Source of the DNA: Microbulbifer hainanensis
GTDB taxonomy: Bacteria > Pseudomonadota > Gammaproteobacteria > Pseudomonadales > Cellvibrionaceae
Assembly (NCBI RefSeq): GCF_014904735.1
Contig: NZ_JACZCR010000057.1
Span: 61,054 to 125,053, forward strand
Length of the DNA: 64,000 nt
Reading direction: 5' to 3'
Position numbers and translations under genes: made by a program
The notes under the pieces: model-generated
The model's input: only the letters and a program-made list of their open reading frames with translations
What the model was told of the DNA's origin: nothing
Database searches by the model: none
Part shown: positions 32,442 through 44,200 of the stretch, one piece after another
How positions within the stretch are numbered: the first letter of the stretch is position 1
Layout of the letters: each line of letters starts with the position of its first letter

Positions 32442-33266
32442 TTACTTGCCGCGACGACGTACAATCATCTTATCGGTGCGCTTGTTCTTGCGCGTTTTCT
32501 TACCCTTGGTAGGTACGCCCCACGGAGTTACCGGGTGACGGCCACCAGAGGTACGACCTTCACCACCACCATGCGGGTGATCTACCGGGTTCATCGCCAC
32601 ACCGCGAACGGTCGGGCGAACACCGCGCCAGCGTTTAGCACCGGCTTTACCCAGCTTGCGCAGGCTGTGCTCAGAGTTGCTCACTTCACCCAGGGTGGCG
32701 CGGCACTCGGACAAAACCTTACGCATTTCACCGGAGCGCAGGCGAATGGTCGCATATTGACCTTCGCGAGCCACCAGCTGTACAGAGGCACCGGCAGAGC
32801 GAGCCAGCTGGGCGCCTTTGCCCGGCTTCAGCTCGATACCGTGGATCACGGCACCAACCGGAATGTTACGCAGCGGCAGGGTGTTACCCACGCTGATCGG
32901 CGCAGCATCACCGGACTGTACGGTTGCACCGGCTTTCAGGCCTTTCGGTGCAATGATGTAGCGACGCTCGCCGTCTGCGTAGCAGACCAGGGCGATGTGC
33001 GCGCTGCGGTTCGGATCGTACTCCAGACGCTCAACCTTGGCCGGAATACCGTCCTTGTTGCGCTTGAAGTCGACAACACGGTAGTGCTGCTTGTGACCAC
33101 CACCGATATGACGGGTAGTGATACGACCAGCGTTGTTACGACCACCGCTTTTGCTTTTGCTCTCTACCAGAGGCGCGTAAGGCGCACCCTTGTGCAGGTC
33201 GGGGTTAACAACCTTGACCAGGTGGCGACGGCCGGCAGAGGTCGGTTTACTCTTTACAATCGGCAT
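32442..33266 (-). CDS. rplB: 50S ribosomal protein L2
   Basis: L2 is needed for subunit joining and peptidyl transferase activity. It has 274 residues. The conserved loop with the functionally important His is present ([16 protein letters not shown]) near residue 230. Confidence 0.98.
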   Translation of the reverse strand: MPIVKSKPTSAGRRHLVKVVNPDLHKGAPYAPLVESKSKSGGRNNAGRITTRHIGGGHKQHYRVVDFKRNKDGIPAKVERLEYDPNRSAHIALVCYADGERRYIIAPKGLKAGATVQSGDAAPISVGNTLPLRNIPVGAVIHGIELKPGKGAQLARSAGASVQLVAREGQYATIRLRSGEMRKVLSECRATLGEVSNSEHSLRKLGKAGAKRWRGVRPTVRGVAMNPVDHPHGGGEGRTSGGRHPVTPWGVPTKGKKTRKNKRTDKMIVRRRGK

Positions 33267-33280
33267 TGCAACTTTCCCCT

Positions 33281-33577
33281 TTACTCAGCAGCTTCAAAAT
33301 TGATGTCGCTGCCTTCGGCCAGGCGAACGTAGGCTTTTTTCCAGTCGTTGCGCTGGCCCATGCCATAACGCGTACGCTTGGTTTTGCCCTTTACGTTCAC
33401 GGTGCGAATCTGCTCAACAGAAACGTTGAACAGCTTTTCTACCGCGGCCTTGATATCGGCTTTAGTGGCGTCGGTGGTGACCTTGAAAACCACCTGATTG
33501 GCGGCATCCGCCAACACAGCAGCCTTTTCGGAAATTACCGGGCCCAGCAGTACTTTGTAGAGTCGCTCTTGGTTCAT
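33281..33577 (-). CDS. rplW: 50S ribosomal protein L23
   Basis: L23 sits at the tunnel exit and docks trigger factor and SRP. It has 98 residues with the family motif [19 protein letters not shown]. Its ATG overlaps the rplD stop by four bases. Confidence 0.98.
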   Translation of the reverse strand: MNQERLYKVLLGPVISEKAAVLADAANQVVFKVTTDATKADIKAAVEKLFNVSVEQIRTVNVKGKTKRTRYGMGQRNDWKKAYVRLAEGSDINFEAAE

Positions 33578-34188
33578 CCCAGCACCTCTTCAATTTTCTT
33601 GAGAGCAGAAACGGTAACCACGACCTTGTCAAAGCGAATCAGGCTTACCGGATCGATACCCTGCACGTCGCGTACATCGATCTTGTGCAGGTTGCGCGCG
33701 GCCAGGTAGAGGTTTTCGCTCACCTCTTCGGTCACGATCAGTGCATCCGCCAGATCGAACTGAGCCAGCTTGCTCACCAGCTGCTTGGTCTTGGGCGCGT
33801 CCACATCAAAGGACTCGACCACCACCAGACGCTCCTGACGGGCCAGCTCGGACAGGATGCAGCGCAGAGCAGCGCGGTACATCTTCTTGTTCAGCTTGAC
33901 GCTGTGATCACGCGGCTCAGCCGCGAAAGTTACGCCACCAGTGCGCCACAGCGGGCTGCGAATGGTACCGGCACGTGCGCGACCAGTACCCTTCTGACGC
34001 CAGGGCTTCTTACCACCACCGGAAACGTCAGCGCGATTCTTCTGCGCCTTGGTACCCTGACGGGAGCCGGCCATGTAGGCCACAACCGCCTGGTGCACCA
34101 GGTCTTGATTGAATTCACGTCCGAAAGTCACTTCAGAGACAGCTACAGTGCCTTTAGCGCCTTCGGGAGTAGCGATATTCAGTTCCAT
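33574..34188 (-). CDS. rplD: 50S ribosomal protein L4
   Basis: L4 extends into the exit tunnel and in E. coli regulates the S10 operon. It has 204 residues; the basic tunnel loop ([19 protein letters not shown]) lies near 54-72. It overlaps rplW by four bases. Confidence 0.98.
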   Translation of the reverse strand: MELNIATPEGAKGTVAVSEVTFGREFNQDLVHQAVVAYMAGSRQGTKAQKNRADVSGGGKKPWRQKGTGRARAGTIRSPLWRTGGVTFAAEPRDHSVKLNKKMYRAALRCILSELARQERLVVVESFDVDAPKTKQLVSKLAQFDLADALIVTEEVSENLYLAARNLHKIDVRDVQGIDPVSLIRFDKVVVTVSALKKIEEVLG

Positions 34189-34205
34189 ATCTATTTCCCC
34201 CAGAC

Positions 34206-34841
34206 TTAGGCTTTAACTGCCGGACGAACGATCACATCACCGCCGGGCGCGCCGGGAACGGCACCTTTAACCAGCAGCAAATTGCGTTCGGCGTCGACAC
34301 GAACCACTTCCAGGTTCTGCACGGTTACACGCTCGGCACCCATGTGACCGGCCATCTTCTTGCCTTTCCACACTCGACCAGGAGTCTGGCACTGACCGAT
34401 AGAACCGGGAGCGCGGTGAGACAGGGAGTTACCGTGAGTAGCGTCCTGGGTACGGAAGTTCCAGCGCTTAACGCCGCCCTGAAAACCCTTACCTTTGGAA
34501 GTGCCGGTTACGTCGATCTTCTGACCAGCTTCAAAGCCGGAGACAGTGATTTCGGAACCGATTTCGAAAGCCTCATCAGAACCGTCAGTACGCAGTTCGA
34601 AGAGACGAGTGCCGGCCTCAGTATTGGCCTTGGCGAAGTGGCCCGCTTGGGGCTTGGAGACACGGGAAGCCTTACGGTTACCAACAGTTATCTGAACTGC
34701 TGTGTAGCCATCAGTTTCCACAGTTTTCACCTGGGTGACGCGATTCGGAGCTACCTCAATAACGGTAACCGGAATGGACGCGCCATCTTCAGTGAAGATG
34801 CGAGTCATGCCGCTCTTGCGGCCGACAATACCTATAGTCAT
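34206..34841 (-). CDS. rplC: 50S ribosomal protein L3
   Basis: L3 starts large-subunit assembly and reaches the peptidyl transferase centre. It has 211 residues; the signature [20 protein letters not shown] includes the Gln that PrmB methylates in E. coli. It lies 110 bases after rpsJ, a longer gap than elsewhere in the operon. Confidence 0.98.
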   Translation of the reverse strand: MTIGIVGRKSGMTRIFTEDGASIPVTVIEVAPNRVTQVKTVETDGYTAVQITVGNRKASRVSKPQAGHFAKANTEAGTRLFELRTDGSDEAFEIGSEITVSGFEAGQKIDVTGTSKGKGFQGGVKRWNFRTQDATHGNSLSHRAPGSIGQCQTPGRVWKGKKMAGHMGAERVTVQNLEVVRVDAERNLLLVKGAVPGAPGGDVIVRPAVKA

Positions 34842-34951
34842 CGTTTCAACCTCTCAGTGCACGGGGCTTTAACCCACTGCGGCCGCCCAGTTTCAGAGCG
34901 TTACACTACCCGGACCGTTTTCGCCCGGGATTCGGTAGTTAATTTAAAGTG

Positions 34952-35263
34952 TTAGCCGAGACTGATCTGAACTTCCACACCAGCCGCCAGATCGAGCTTC
35001 ATCAGCGCGTCAACGGTTTTTTCGGTGGGCTCAACAATGTCCAGCAAACGCTTGTGGGTACGGATCTCGTACTGGTCGCGCGCGTCTTTGTTGACGTGCG
35101 GAGAAATCAGCACGGTGTACTTCTCTTTGCGAGTCGGCAGCGGAATGGGACCGCGAACCTGCGCACCAGTGCGCTTGGCCGTCTCAACAATCTCCTGGGT
35201 AGACGTATCGATCAGTTTGTGATCAAACGCCTTCAGGCGAATTCGGATGCGTTGACCCTGCAT
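34952..35263 (-). CDS. rpsJ: 30S ribosomal protein S10
   Basis: S10 is part of the small-subunit head and doubles as NusE in antitermination. The ATG at 35263 ([19 protein letters not shown]) gives 103 residues as in E. coli and has GGAG upstream; an ATG five codons earlier is rejected. It is the first gene of the S10 operon. In most gammaproteobacteria tuf lies immediately upstream; here it does not. Confidence 0.98.
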   Translation of the reverse strand: MQGQRIRIRLKAFDHKLIDTSTQEIVETAKRTGAQVRGPIPLPTRKEKYTVLISPHVNKDARDQYEIRTHKRLLDIVEPTEKTVDALMKLDLAAGVEVQISLG

Positions 35264-35338
35264 GGAATCAAACTCCAACTAATAAGACTAAAGAACGTCC
35301 TTTTACACAGCCCCGAGGGCGGGCGAAAAGGAGCGCGA

Positions 35339-35367
35339 ATTCTACGGGCGGCGGAGGAAGCTGTCAA
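35339..35367 (-). promoter_or_regulatory. Sigma-70 promoter of the S10 operon
   Basis: On the minus strand TTGACA (35367-35362) and TAGAAT (35344-35339) are separated by exactly 17 bases: a perfect -35 and a -10 with one mismatch. The predicted start near 35332 leaves a leader of about 70 bases ahead of rpsJ. It allows the S10 operon to be transcribed independently of the distant tuf gene. Confidence 0.75.
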
Positions 35368-35465
35368 CCGGCTTATCCCCTTAGTTTTCAGGGGGTGACC
35401 AGCGGCGCAAATTTGCTCTTTTGCAAACTACAATTGGGTATCGGCAGCCTAACGAGGGTGATGAC

Positions 35466-35942
35466 ATGACCATTGCAGCAAGAGTGAGTCAGTATTTGCA
35501 TGACCAGTCGGTCGACTACCAGTTGATCCAGCATCCACACAGCCATACAAGCCGGGAGAGCGCCCACAAAGCGAATGTGCGCGAAGACCAGGTGGCCAAG
35601 GCCATACTGCTGAAAGACGATGAGGGCTATGTAATGGCGGTGATTCCAGCTAGCAGCAGCTTGGATTTACGTGCTGTGCACGATGAAACGGGCCGAAACC
35701 ACCTGGAAATGGTGCCAGAGAGCGAACTGGGCGGCCTCTTTCCCGACTGCGAACTGGGCGCCCTGCCCCCCCTTGGGCAGGCCTATGGCATCACCACACT
35801 GCTGGACAGCAGCCTGAGCCACTGCGATACCGTCTACTTCGAGGCCGGAGACCACGAGGAGCTGGTGGAAATTGCCGGATCGCGCTTCACGCGCCTGTTT
35901 TCCGGCAGTCGTAGCTGCGACCTGAGCAAAGACTGGCCATAA
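35466..35942 (+). CDS. YbaK/EbsC-family aminoacyl-tRNA editing protein
   Basis: This 158-residue protein has the YbaK/ProX fold that hydrolyses mischarged tRNA such as Cys- or Ala-tRNA(Pro) in trans. Conserved features are the opening VDYQLIQHPHSHTS, the core Lys segment QVAKAILLKDDEGYVMAV, and SRFTRLFSG near the end. The ATG at 35466 has GAGGGTG upstream and aligns with the family; the frame reaching back to 35421 is rejected. Exact tRNA specificity is not visible. Confidence 0.9.
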   Translation: MTIAARVSQYLHDQSVDYQLIQHPHSHTSRESAHKANVREDQVAKAILLKDDEGYVMAVIPASSSLDLRAVHDETGRNHLEMVPESELGGLFPDCELGALPPLGQAYGITTLLDSSLSHCDTVYFEAGDHEELVEIAGSRFTRLFSGSRSCDLSKDWP

Positions 35943-35970
35943 ATCAATAGCTTAAGGGAATGAACAGGGC

Positions 35971-35987
35971 GCTCCAGGGACTGGAGC
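35971..35987 (+). terminator. Short hairpin after the YbaK-family gene
   Basis: GCTCCAG and CTGGAGC form a 7-bp stem with a GGA loop about 30 bases after the stop codon. There is no T-run, so termination is uncertain. Confidence 0.3.
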
Positions 35988-36129
35988 CTCACCAGAGAGC
36001 GTTAAACCGACACCAAAACGCCAGTGCCGAAAAGGGTGATTAGCGCCACGAAACTGGCTGGTCTATACTCGCTGACAGTCCGCAATAATAATCTGAGAGC
36101 ACCCCCGCGGGGATACAAGGTGGACCAAT

Positions 36130-36432
36130 ATGGCCTACAAGCCGTCAGACAATGAAAACTTCGACAACCTGTTGATGCTGCTCGCCCTGCTGGCAACCGC
36201 CGCCATGGTGTTTGCCTTGTTCTGTGGTTTCTTTTGGCTCTACGACAATCTCCAGCAGATCAATGCCACGGCCGCCAAACTGGTGCAGGCCCATCCCGTC
36301 GCCGCGCCGGCCGCAGCACTGACATGCTTATGCATGGCACCCGCTACCTTTTTTATGCTGTTTGCACTCCAGCACCGCCGCGACGACCACGGGGCGCCTG
36401 AAATTCTGGCGGAGCCCGAAAACCTCTCCTGA
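36130..36432 (+). CDS. Small two-helix inner-membrane protein
   Basis: I do not recognise this 100-residue protein. It has two hydrophobic helices (about 14-37, LMLLALLATAAMVFALFCGF, and about 57-82) joined by a short polar loop, with a charged C-terminus. The Shine-Dalgarno sequence AAGGTGG makes the start credible. It stands between the YbaK-family gene and the convergent tpsB gene. Confidence 0.75.
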   Translation: MAYKPSDNENFDNLLMLLALLATAAMVFALFCGFFWLYDNLQQINATAAKLVQAHPVAAPAAALTCLCMAPATFFMLFALQHRRDDHGAPEILAEPENLS

Positions 36433-36452
36433 ACCGCCTCCCCCACCGGTCA

Positions 36453-38153
36453 TCAATAGCGGTAGCTGAAACGGGCATAGAAGGCCCGATCGTCCTGCTC
36501 AGGTAGCGCCACTTTCAATGCCTCGGCCAGACTCATATTCAGCGCCCAGCGCCGCCCCGAAAGATTCAGCCCCAACCCCGCCGCCGCGAGCGTTTCCTGT
36601 GGGTTCAGGGACTTGACGTCACCGTAATCATAAAATGCAAAGAGATCGAAGGCCGTATTCAACCAATGCCAGCGGTCATAATGCAGCTCCAGCTGTCCAT
36701 ACCAGCCGCGATCGCCGCTGATTTCGCTGGATCCGTAGCCGCGCACACTGGTCGGCCCGCCGAGCGCAAATGACAGAGAGCCGGGCAGGTTTTCGCCATC
36801 GGCGTATTGCCACTCGGCCTGTGCCAAACCATAGAAGCCGCTATCGCGATAGCGGTAATAGCCCGATAGACCGCCGTTGTACAACACTTCACTGGCGCGC
36901 TGTTGCGCACTGCCCTCATCGGACTTGTCGTCAAAGTCCGTCACCAGAGCCATCTGCCGCCCCGATACCTGCCACTGGCTGCCAATCCAGTTTAAGCTGG
37001 CGCCCACTTGTATCTGCTGTATTGCGTCATCACTGATAGTCACACCGGCAACTTCCGTTGCGGAGCGGGTGTAACTGGCACCGCCGATCAGAGACGCCCA
37101 CAACCGCTCGCCGGACCAGGCCAGCCAGCTACTTTCCAGACCAAGTCGATAGGAATCCCCCTGCACATCGGAGATCACGAAATCCCCAGCGGTCAGATCT
37201 GTGCGGGTCATTGAACCGCTGCCGCCAACCCGCCAGCGGCTCGCGCTGATGGGCGTGTTATAGCTCATGCTCAGGGATTGGGTGCCCTCGCTGGCAGCGA
37301 GGTACGCGATAGACCTGTCGCCATCGCTCAGCAGATGCTGACGTCGATACATAAAGCCGAGCTCTTCGGCACCGGAGCTTTCAAATCCGTAGTTGTCGGC
37401 AAACGCCTGGAAGTAACCCCGCTCCGGCTCAGCGACAGTAACCACAATATCCGTGAGCCCGAAGGATTCACCGCGGCGCAGTTCCGCCTTGAGCCTCTCG
37501 TCGTTAATACGGTTGAACTCCAGGATATCCGCCTCCAGCGCCGGCAGATCGACAGTTTCCAGCCCCTGGTGATTGGCCATCCAGCGGCCGAGATATTCGT
37601 CCGAGGTATATTCGTTGCCCTCAAAACGGATCTCTCCGAGCTTGCCTTCGATCAGGCGCACCACCACCACACCGTCTTTGATCTCCTGCTGCGGCAACAC
37701 CGCCACCGCGGTGTAGACCTGCATTTCCCGGTAGTGGCGGTTCACACCTTCGACAATCTTCAGCAGATCACTGTGCGACACCTGCTTGCCGAGATAGGGA
37801 GCGACAATTTCCCGCAACACTTCCCGGGTCAAAAGCTCGGAACGACTGAAGCGCACGCTGCGCAGTTCGAACGTGGGGCCGTCCAGTGCCGCCGGGTCGC
37901 CGGTCACTTGAACCTCTTCGAGCACTGACTCCCCCCGGGCCGCATTGCGCTGCTCCAAGCGCTCGGCGCGGCGGCGCTGTTCGCGCTCTGCGGCGCCCGG
38001 ATCGAGCCGCGGCAGCTCTTTAACGAGATCCGGTGGCAGCGGCTGCTCCAGCTGAGCTGCAGCAGTGAGCGGGAAAGCTAGCGACAGGCCGCACACCGCT
38101 GCCGCGCCAACTACACCGATGCGCCCACGCAGCGCCCCCCCAAAAACATTCAT
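36453..38153 (-). CDS. Two-partner secretion outer-membrane transporter TpsB (ShlB/FhaC family)
   Basis: TpsB proteins are Omp85-superfamily pores that export one cognate TpsA protein. Reading from ATG 38153 gives 566 residues; a GTG at 38168 is an alternative, but AGGTGA lies 12 bases before the ATG. The order is signal peptide (1-34), a Glu/Arg-rich helical linker (about 45-80), two POTRA-like domains (about 90-245; VRLIEGKLGEIRFEGN) and a 16-strand type barrel. The family VRGY motif of loop L6 is at 470-473, and the barrel ends with an aromatic Tyr (FSYRY). The gene is 84 bases after tpsA, clearly the same transcription unit. Confidence 0.95.
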   Translation of the reverse strand: MNVFGGALRGRIGVVGAAAVCGLSLAFPLTAAAQLEQPLPPDLVKELPRLDPGAAEREQRRRAERLEQRNAARGESVLEEVQVTGDPAALDGPTFELRSVRFSRSELLTREVLREIVAPYLGKQVSHSDLLKIVEGVNRHYREMQVYTAVAVLPQQEIKDGVVVVRLIEGKLGEIRFEGNEYTSDEYLGRWMANHQGLETVDLPALEADILEFNRINDERLKAELRRGESFGLTDIVVTVAEPERGYFQAFADNYGFESSGAEELGFMYRRQHLLSDGDRSIAYLAASEGTQSLSMSYNTPISASRWRVGGSGSMTRTDLTAGDFVISDVQGDSYRLGLESSWLAWSGERLWASLIGGASYTRSATEVAGVTISDDAIQQIQVGASLNWIGSQWQVSGRQMALVTDFDDKSDEGSAQQRASEVLYNGGLSGYYRYRDSGFYGLAQAEWQYADGENLPGSLSFALGGPTSVRGYGSSEISGDRGWYGQLELHYDRWHWLNTAFDLFAFYDYGDVKSLNPQETLAAAGLGLNLSGRRWALNMSLAEALKVALPEQDDRAFYARFSYRY

Positions 38154-38237
38154 AGCCAATTGATTCACCTATACCGGGGCGCGAAATACTGCGCCCTTCT
38201 ATCTATTTACTGCTTTTTAATCGCTTGCCGATATGGA

Positions 38238-41200
38238 CTAGTTCCGCGCGGCCAGATCACCTTCCAGCTGAATTTCGGCGTAAATATCGTCACCGAGGTC
38301 CGCATCCAAATCGCTGTACTCATCCGGGTCCAGCGGCTCGATGAGAATTCCGTCCAAACCACGGCTGATCAGGTAGTCGAGGAGGCGCGGATACCAGTGG
38401 CGATACAGGTCGGAACCGGTTGCTTTCTCACCCCGTACCGTATTCTCCAGCTGGTACTCCATACTCAGACGTGAGAAGCCCGGCTCACCCTCAGAGTAAC
38501 CACCATTCTTGCCCTGGTAGGTCAACACCAGCGGGCTGCGGTAACGCGTAACCTGGGCATTGGTGAACAGCAGGTTGTCGGTGGTATCCAGCCAGAATTC
38601 ACCATAGGGCGTCACCAGCTGGCCGGTAACATCCTTCGGCGTCAGATCGACATTCGAAAGCGACAGGCTCAGCCCACCGCTTTCCATTGCCAACTCCGAC
38701 TGAACTTCGGCACTCTCCAGGCGCAGGTCACCGCTAGTTGCGATAGCGCCGTAGTCGGTAAACAGCCGGTCTATCGTCAGGCGCTGGGTATTGTCGACAT
38801 TCACCCCCACCCAGTCGGCAGCCGCGCCATTGACACCGGTCAGGGTCATGAACGCCTCGGCATTGCCCTGTGCATCGACGTTGATATCGATTCGGGGGCC
38901 CTGCGCCACGAGAGGACCGCTGGAGGTCAGGTTGACCTGATCCACTTGCAATCCTTCGCCGGCGATAAACGTGCCCTGCGGCACTGTCATTTCGCGGACG
39001 AGCAGGAAACCGTCGATCCACAGATGCGGTGTGCCGAGTAGTTCACCAATTTCTACATCGCCGAAGGCGCGCACGCGCACTTCGCCAGTCTGGGCAGAGA
39101 GCAGTTCGGCATGGGCATCGTTGACCAGGACCAGGTTGATGTCGCCGTCGTCAGCCACCGCTGCAAACCAGGGCAGATCCATGACCAGCGGATCGCCGAT
39201 GCCGGTGGCCGCCGCCAGATAACTACGCCCGCCGTTTTCGGCTTGCAGATGTAGCTCTGTATCGGTGCGGCCGGAAATGCTGCCTCCGGACTGCAGGTCA
39301 AACGCATAGTCGCCGCTCCAGCTGCTGCTCAACTCCGCCAGCAACATGCTTTCATCGCTGCGGATGACGATCGGCCCCAGCGCCTCGACCCGGCTCTCCG
39401 CACCCATGGTCCAGCGATTGGTCTCTAGCGTTACCGCACCACCAGACCGCACCAGCGCGTCCGCGGCGAGATCGAGATTGCCGGCAGCGTTGATAGCAAA
39501 ATCTCCGCCGGTGTAAATATCGCGTTGCAGCGCAACCTCACCACCACTTTGCAGCGACAGATCCCCGCCGACGTTGAGCTGTCGCAATGCAGCGTCGCCA
39601 TCGAGAACAATATCGCCTTCGCCCAGCACCTGAAATCGGGCGTCAGCGAGCATTTGCCAGCTGGCCGCGCGCGCCGTGAAATCTCCATGCACGACAAGGT
39701 GCTGACCTTCGGACTGCAGCAGTTCTGCCGCTGCGTTCAGCTGCAGGTTACCGACAATTTCGGCGCGCTCATCGAAGCGAATTCCGGCACCACTATTAAA
39801 CGCTGCATCCCCTCCGACTTGCACCTGGGCGAGCACCATGGCGCCTTCGGTCTCGATCGCCGCTTCCGCCCCGGTCTCGAGCAGGCTGCCGGCGCCCATA
39901 TTCCAGCTCGCCGCAGTCGCATCCAGGCTGCCGCCGACCACCAGACTCAGGCCTGCATCCAGTCCCACTGCGTCCGCCGCAACGACTTGCGCATTGCCGG
40001 CAATGTCACTGTCGCCACCGAAACCGATGGCTCCGCCACTCTGCAACGACAAATCCCCACCGATTTGCATCGTATCCATCAGCTGCCAATCGCCACCGGC
40101 TACCATCTCAGTATCGCCAGCGGAGTCCAGTGCAAACAGTTGCTGGCTGTCCCGCGTGCGAATGGTGGTCACGCCAGCAACACTCAACAGTGAACTATCC
40201 CCCATCACAAATCGGTAAGCGTCCAGCGTGAAGTCTCCGGCTGTGGACATTTCCTGATTCGCATAAAGATCGACATTACCGACTGCGGTGATGCCGATCG
40301 AGCCCCCTGCGCTTACACGTTCGCGCAACGCAACACCGGCACCGCTGTCGAGAACCAGCAGAGTGCCGCTATCCAGCCGGGCCAGATCCATGCTTGCAGC
40401 GGTGGTGATGTTCATGCTGCCGCCGGACTGCAGCAGCGCAGCATCCCCCATGCTCCAGCTGTTGGCGGAAGCCGTTAGTGCATTCCCGATGGAGAACTGC
40501 TCGCTGGCAAACTGGCTGACGTCGCCACGCAGAGTAAGGTCAGCACTCGCTGCGCTTACCTCACCGACCAGTGCCAGGTTGTCACCATCGACGACGGTCA
40601 GTGCGCTGCCGAAATCCGCTGTATCGTTGAAATAAATATCGCCACCGGCAGTCAGTAGCGCTGCGCCCGCGATATCCAGTAGTGCATATTGCTGATCGCC
40701 AGTGGTTGTCGCGTCGAAGTCACCCGCTACTTGCAAGCTGGCCCCGGAGTCCATGGCCAGACTTGCCGCGTCCACACTGAAGTTAGCGTTGGTGGTCAGT
40801 GCATTGTTGAACGTAAGGGCGCCACCCGAGTTGAGCGCAATCCCGGTCACGCCGTCCACTTTTTCCAACGTCATGTCACCGGTAGTGGCGAGCTGTATGG
40901 AACCCGAGAGGGACTGCAGCAGAGCATCGGCACCCATGGTCCAGCTGCCGGCGCTGCCAATCACGTCACCGTAACTTGCGAGAGACTGCCCCGCGGACTG
41001 GTTGACCGCTCCGCGGGCAGCCAGGTCGACACCACCAAGGGAGGTCGCGTTGCCAACGGTCAAATTCCCGACGAAAGAAACATCGCCGGCATCACTGATC
41101 AGCAACGCACCGGCAATTGTTCCGGCTTCATCGAACGCCATGTCACCGCCAGCATTCAGCGTGACATCATCACTGGCGGTCAGCTGCGCGAAGCGGATGG

Positions 41201-44200
41201 TGTCGGCGGATTGCATTTGCAGTTTGCCGCGCGTGCGCACCAGGCTACCGCTGCCAGCATTGAAGCTGCCCACGGTTGCGGTAGTGCCCGCAATACCACG
41301 CAACGCACCGTAAAGATCAAACAGGACGTCGTCGGCGACCATCACCGCGCCGTCGGCTTCCAGCAACATATCAGCCCCGGCCATCGCGGAGCCCACGGTT
41401 GTGGTGTTCTGGAAGGTGAGATCGGCACCAGCATCCAAGGTCAGATCCGCTGCGGTGGTCAGCAAGCCAAAGCTGCTGTCGCCGGACAGGGTAAACTCTG
41501 CCGAGCTACCACTTTGCAGTAGGCTGGTGGTATCGGCATTCCAGCCGGCAGCCAGAACCGTCACGACATCGGAACTGGTGAGTTGCTGGCCCGCAGCCTG
41601 GGAAACCACACCATCCACATCGATCGACAGATAATTGGCCGCAGCGGTACCGACAGCGACGTTGCCGTTGAACGCCAGATCGGCAGCACCGGAAATATCG
41701 AGGAAGCCACCGATATTCGCGCTGTCGTTAAAGGCAATATCGTCCCCGGCGATGAGCGTCATAGCGCCGCCGACAGTCAGCGCCGCAAATTCCTGGCCGG
41801 CCAGAGTGTCCACCCCGACATCGCCGTCCACCATCAGATGGCTGCCCGCGCCCATACTCCAGCTGTTGGCTTGGGCCGAGGCGCCGGCAATACCGCGCAG
41901 GCTTCCAGCAACATCCACCAGCACGGCATCAGATACAGCCACGTCACCGGCCGAATACAGCGCAAGGTCACTACCTACGGTGGCGTCAGAGAGGAATACT
42001 ACATCGCCTGCGCTATCGATCTGCAGGGTGCCGGTAATATTCAGCGCACCGAATTCCGTACCGCTCGCACCAAGATCAAAGCCTGCGTCATTCGAGGAAA
42101 CCAGCTGGCTATTGGCATCTGCCGCCAACCCTGCCGCGGTCACATTGATGGAGCTTGCGTCTACCACACTGCCATCGGCCAGAGTAAACAGGTTGCCGTT
42201 GCTCACCAGGAAGGCGCCGCTGCTGTAGGCGCTGCCTCCCAGTGCCACATTGCCACTGCTACCATTCAATGAAATGGAAGCAGTGCGCGCGGCAGTGCTA
42301 CCGATATCGCCCCGCACTTCAAGCCCGTTGTCAGCATCGAGGGTTACCGCGCTGCCGAGCAGGTTGCCGGTAACCAGAATGGTATTGCCATCCAGATCGA
42401 TATTGCCGGCATTGACGCTGTCCAGTGTCAGCGACGCCTGGGCATCCGCCATCACATTACTGGCCGTCAATTGCGCGGCGCTGATGCTGCCGCTGATTCC
42501 ATCGATCAGATTCAACGCGCTCAGGTTGATATCACCGCGTGCAATCAGCGTCTGCAGGTCCAGGCTATCGACAGCCACCAGGGTGATGTCGGTTTCGGAA
42601 CGCAGTTCAGTGCCCATTGCCATCGCCATACTCTGAGCATCGGCCAGCAGACGGGCGTTAGTACCAATGGATGCATTGGTGTAGGCGACATCCACGTCGC
42701 CGTTGAATTGCAGGTGGCCGGTGGTCAGCAGATCCAGATCGCCGGTGGTGGTGACGTTACCCAGCGTCATGCCCCCGGCCGTCGCGTCAAAGTCGCCGCT
42801 ACCGATGGTGATCTCGTGGGTATCCAGTTCGATGTTGTCCGCTTCGAGTTTCGCTAGGCCATTGACTTCAACGAGGCCCGCAACCGAAGCGAGAATGTCG
42901 CCCGCGGCATACAGGTCAAGCGCATCTGCACGCACGTCGCCGGCCAGCACCAGATTACCGCTGACATCGACATGCATTACGCCCGTAGTAGCACCGCTGA
43001 ATTTCGCTTCCGACGTGTCGGCAATATTCAGCCAGGCATTATCGGCATTAAAGCCCAACTGGCCGCCGCCAGTCATACGCAGGTTCAGGGCCTGCGTAGA
43101 GGAGCCCAGGTTGTTGCCGGTGTATAGGCCGAGAAGACTGCCAGAGATAACGCTTTCGCTATCGAGACCAACAATATCGTTACTGCTGACCATCCACACA
43201 CGATTACCGGCACTGACCGCATCCACAACCAGATCGGCGCCGGTCTGGGTTAGGTAGAGGCTATCGGCGGCGCCCGCCTGCCGCAACACACCAGAAAGTT
43301 GCAGTTTGAGGTTGCTGCTACCCGCACCGATATCGCCCTGGGTATTGGCGATATACAGATCCCGCGCAGCAATATTTATGCCGGTAGAAGCTGTGCTGAT
43401 CGCACCGTTCACCGCCAGGCGCACATCACTGGTACTGGAGGTGATATTGCCAATGGTAAGGCCGCTGGCAGACTCAATATAAATTTCGTCGGTGGCACTG
43501 ACATTCAGCTCGCCGGTGGTATCGATCTTGATCGGGTCCACCTGCGACACGCTGAAGGTCACCAGATCGCCGTTTTCGGTGGTTTCGATATCGCCAGGGC
43601 CCGCTTCCAACAGCGCGATCTTCTGCGCGTCTGTAATCACCGGATTGCTGCGATCGATGGAGAACACCAGGTCCGCGAGATCTTGGCCAACACTGCCGCC
43701 GTTGACCGCGATATGCAGGTTTGGCGCCACGATATTGGCCTCGCGGCTCGACAGTGTGGCCTGGGCATCGGCATTCAGCGCTGCGGCGTTGATGCTGATA
43801 TCCAACTGGCTCTGGCTCCACTGGGAACCCTCGGTGAGATTGGCGTACCAGCTGGAGGTATCGTCAATCTCGAGCGCATAACTGCTGTCGTAGCTGCCGC
43901 TAAACAGGTCGCCGTAGTTGTAGCCCTCCAGCGTGCCCTTCTGCTCCACGCCGATAGCATCGGCGGCGTCGGCATAGGTATCCGGTGCCGCGACCTGATC
44001 GTCAAACCAGTCCGTGAGGCCGAAGAATTCCGCTTTCGCAGCGGCGGTCGCTTCCGCATCGGTGGACACACCGTAACGATTTTTGAAGCTCTCCATAAAC
44101 GCCGCGTTGATGGCAAAGCCGGCGTCGCTGTCGTCGTCCAGGCGCTGCTTGATCAACCAGTAAGTGTGGTAGTTCCCGGTGAACTGGTTCTGGTAACCGG

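Noticed and set aside
39300..42100. CRISPR-like or tandem DNA repeat
   Set aside because: The repetition is at protein level with diverged DNA and in-frame period, so it is part of a coding beta-helix.
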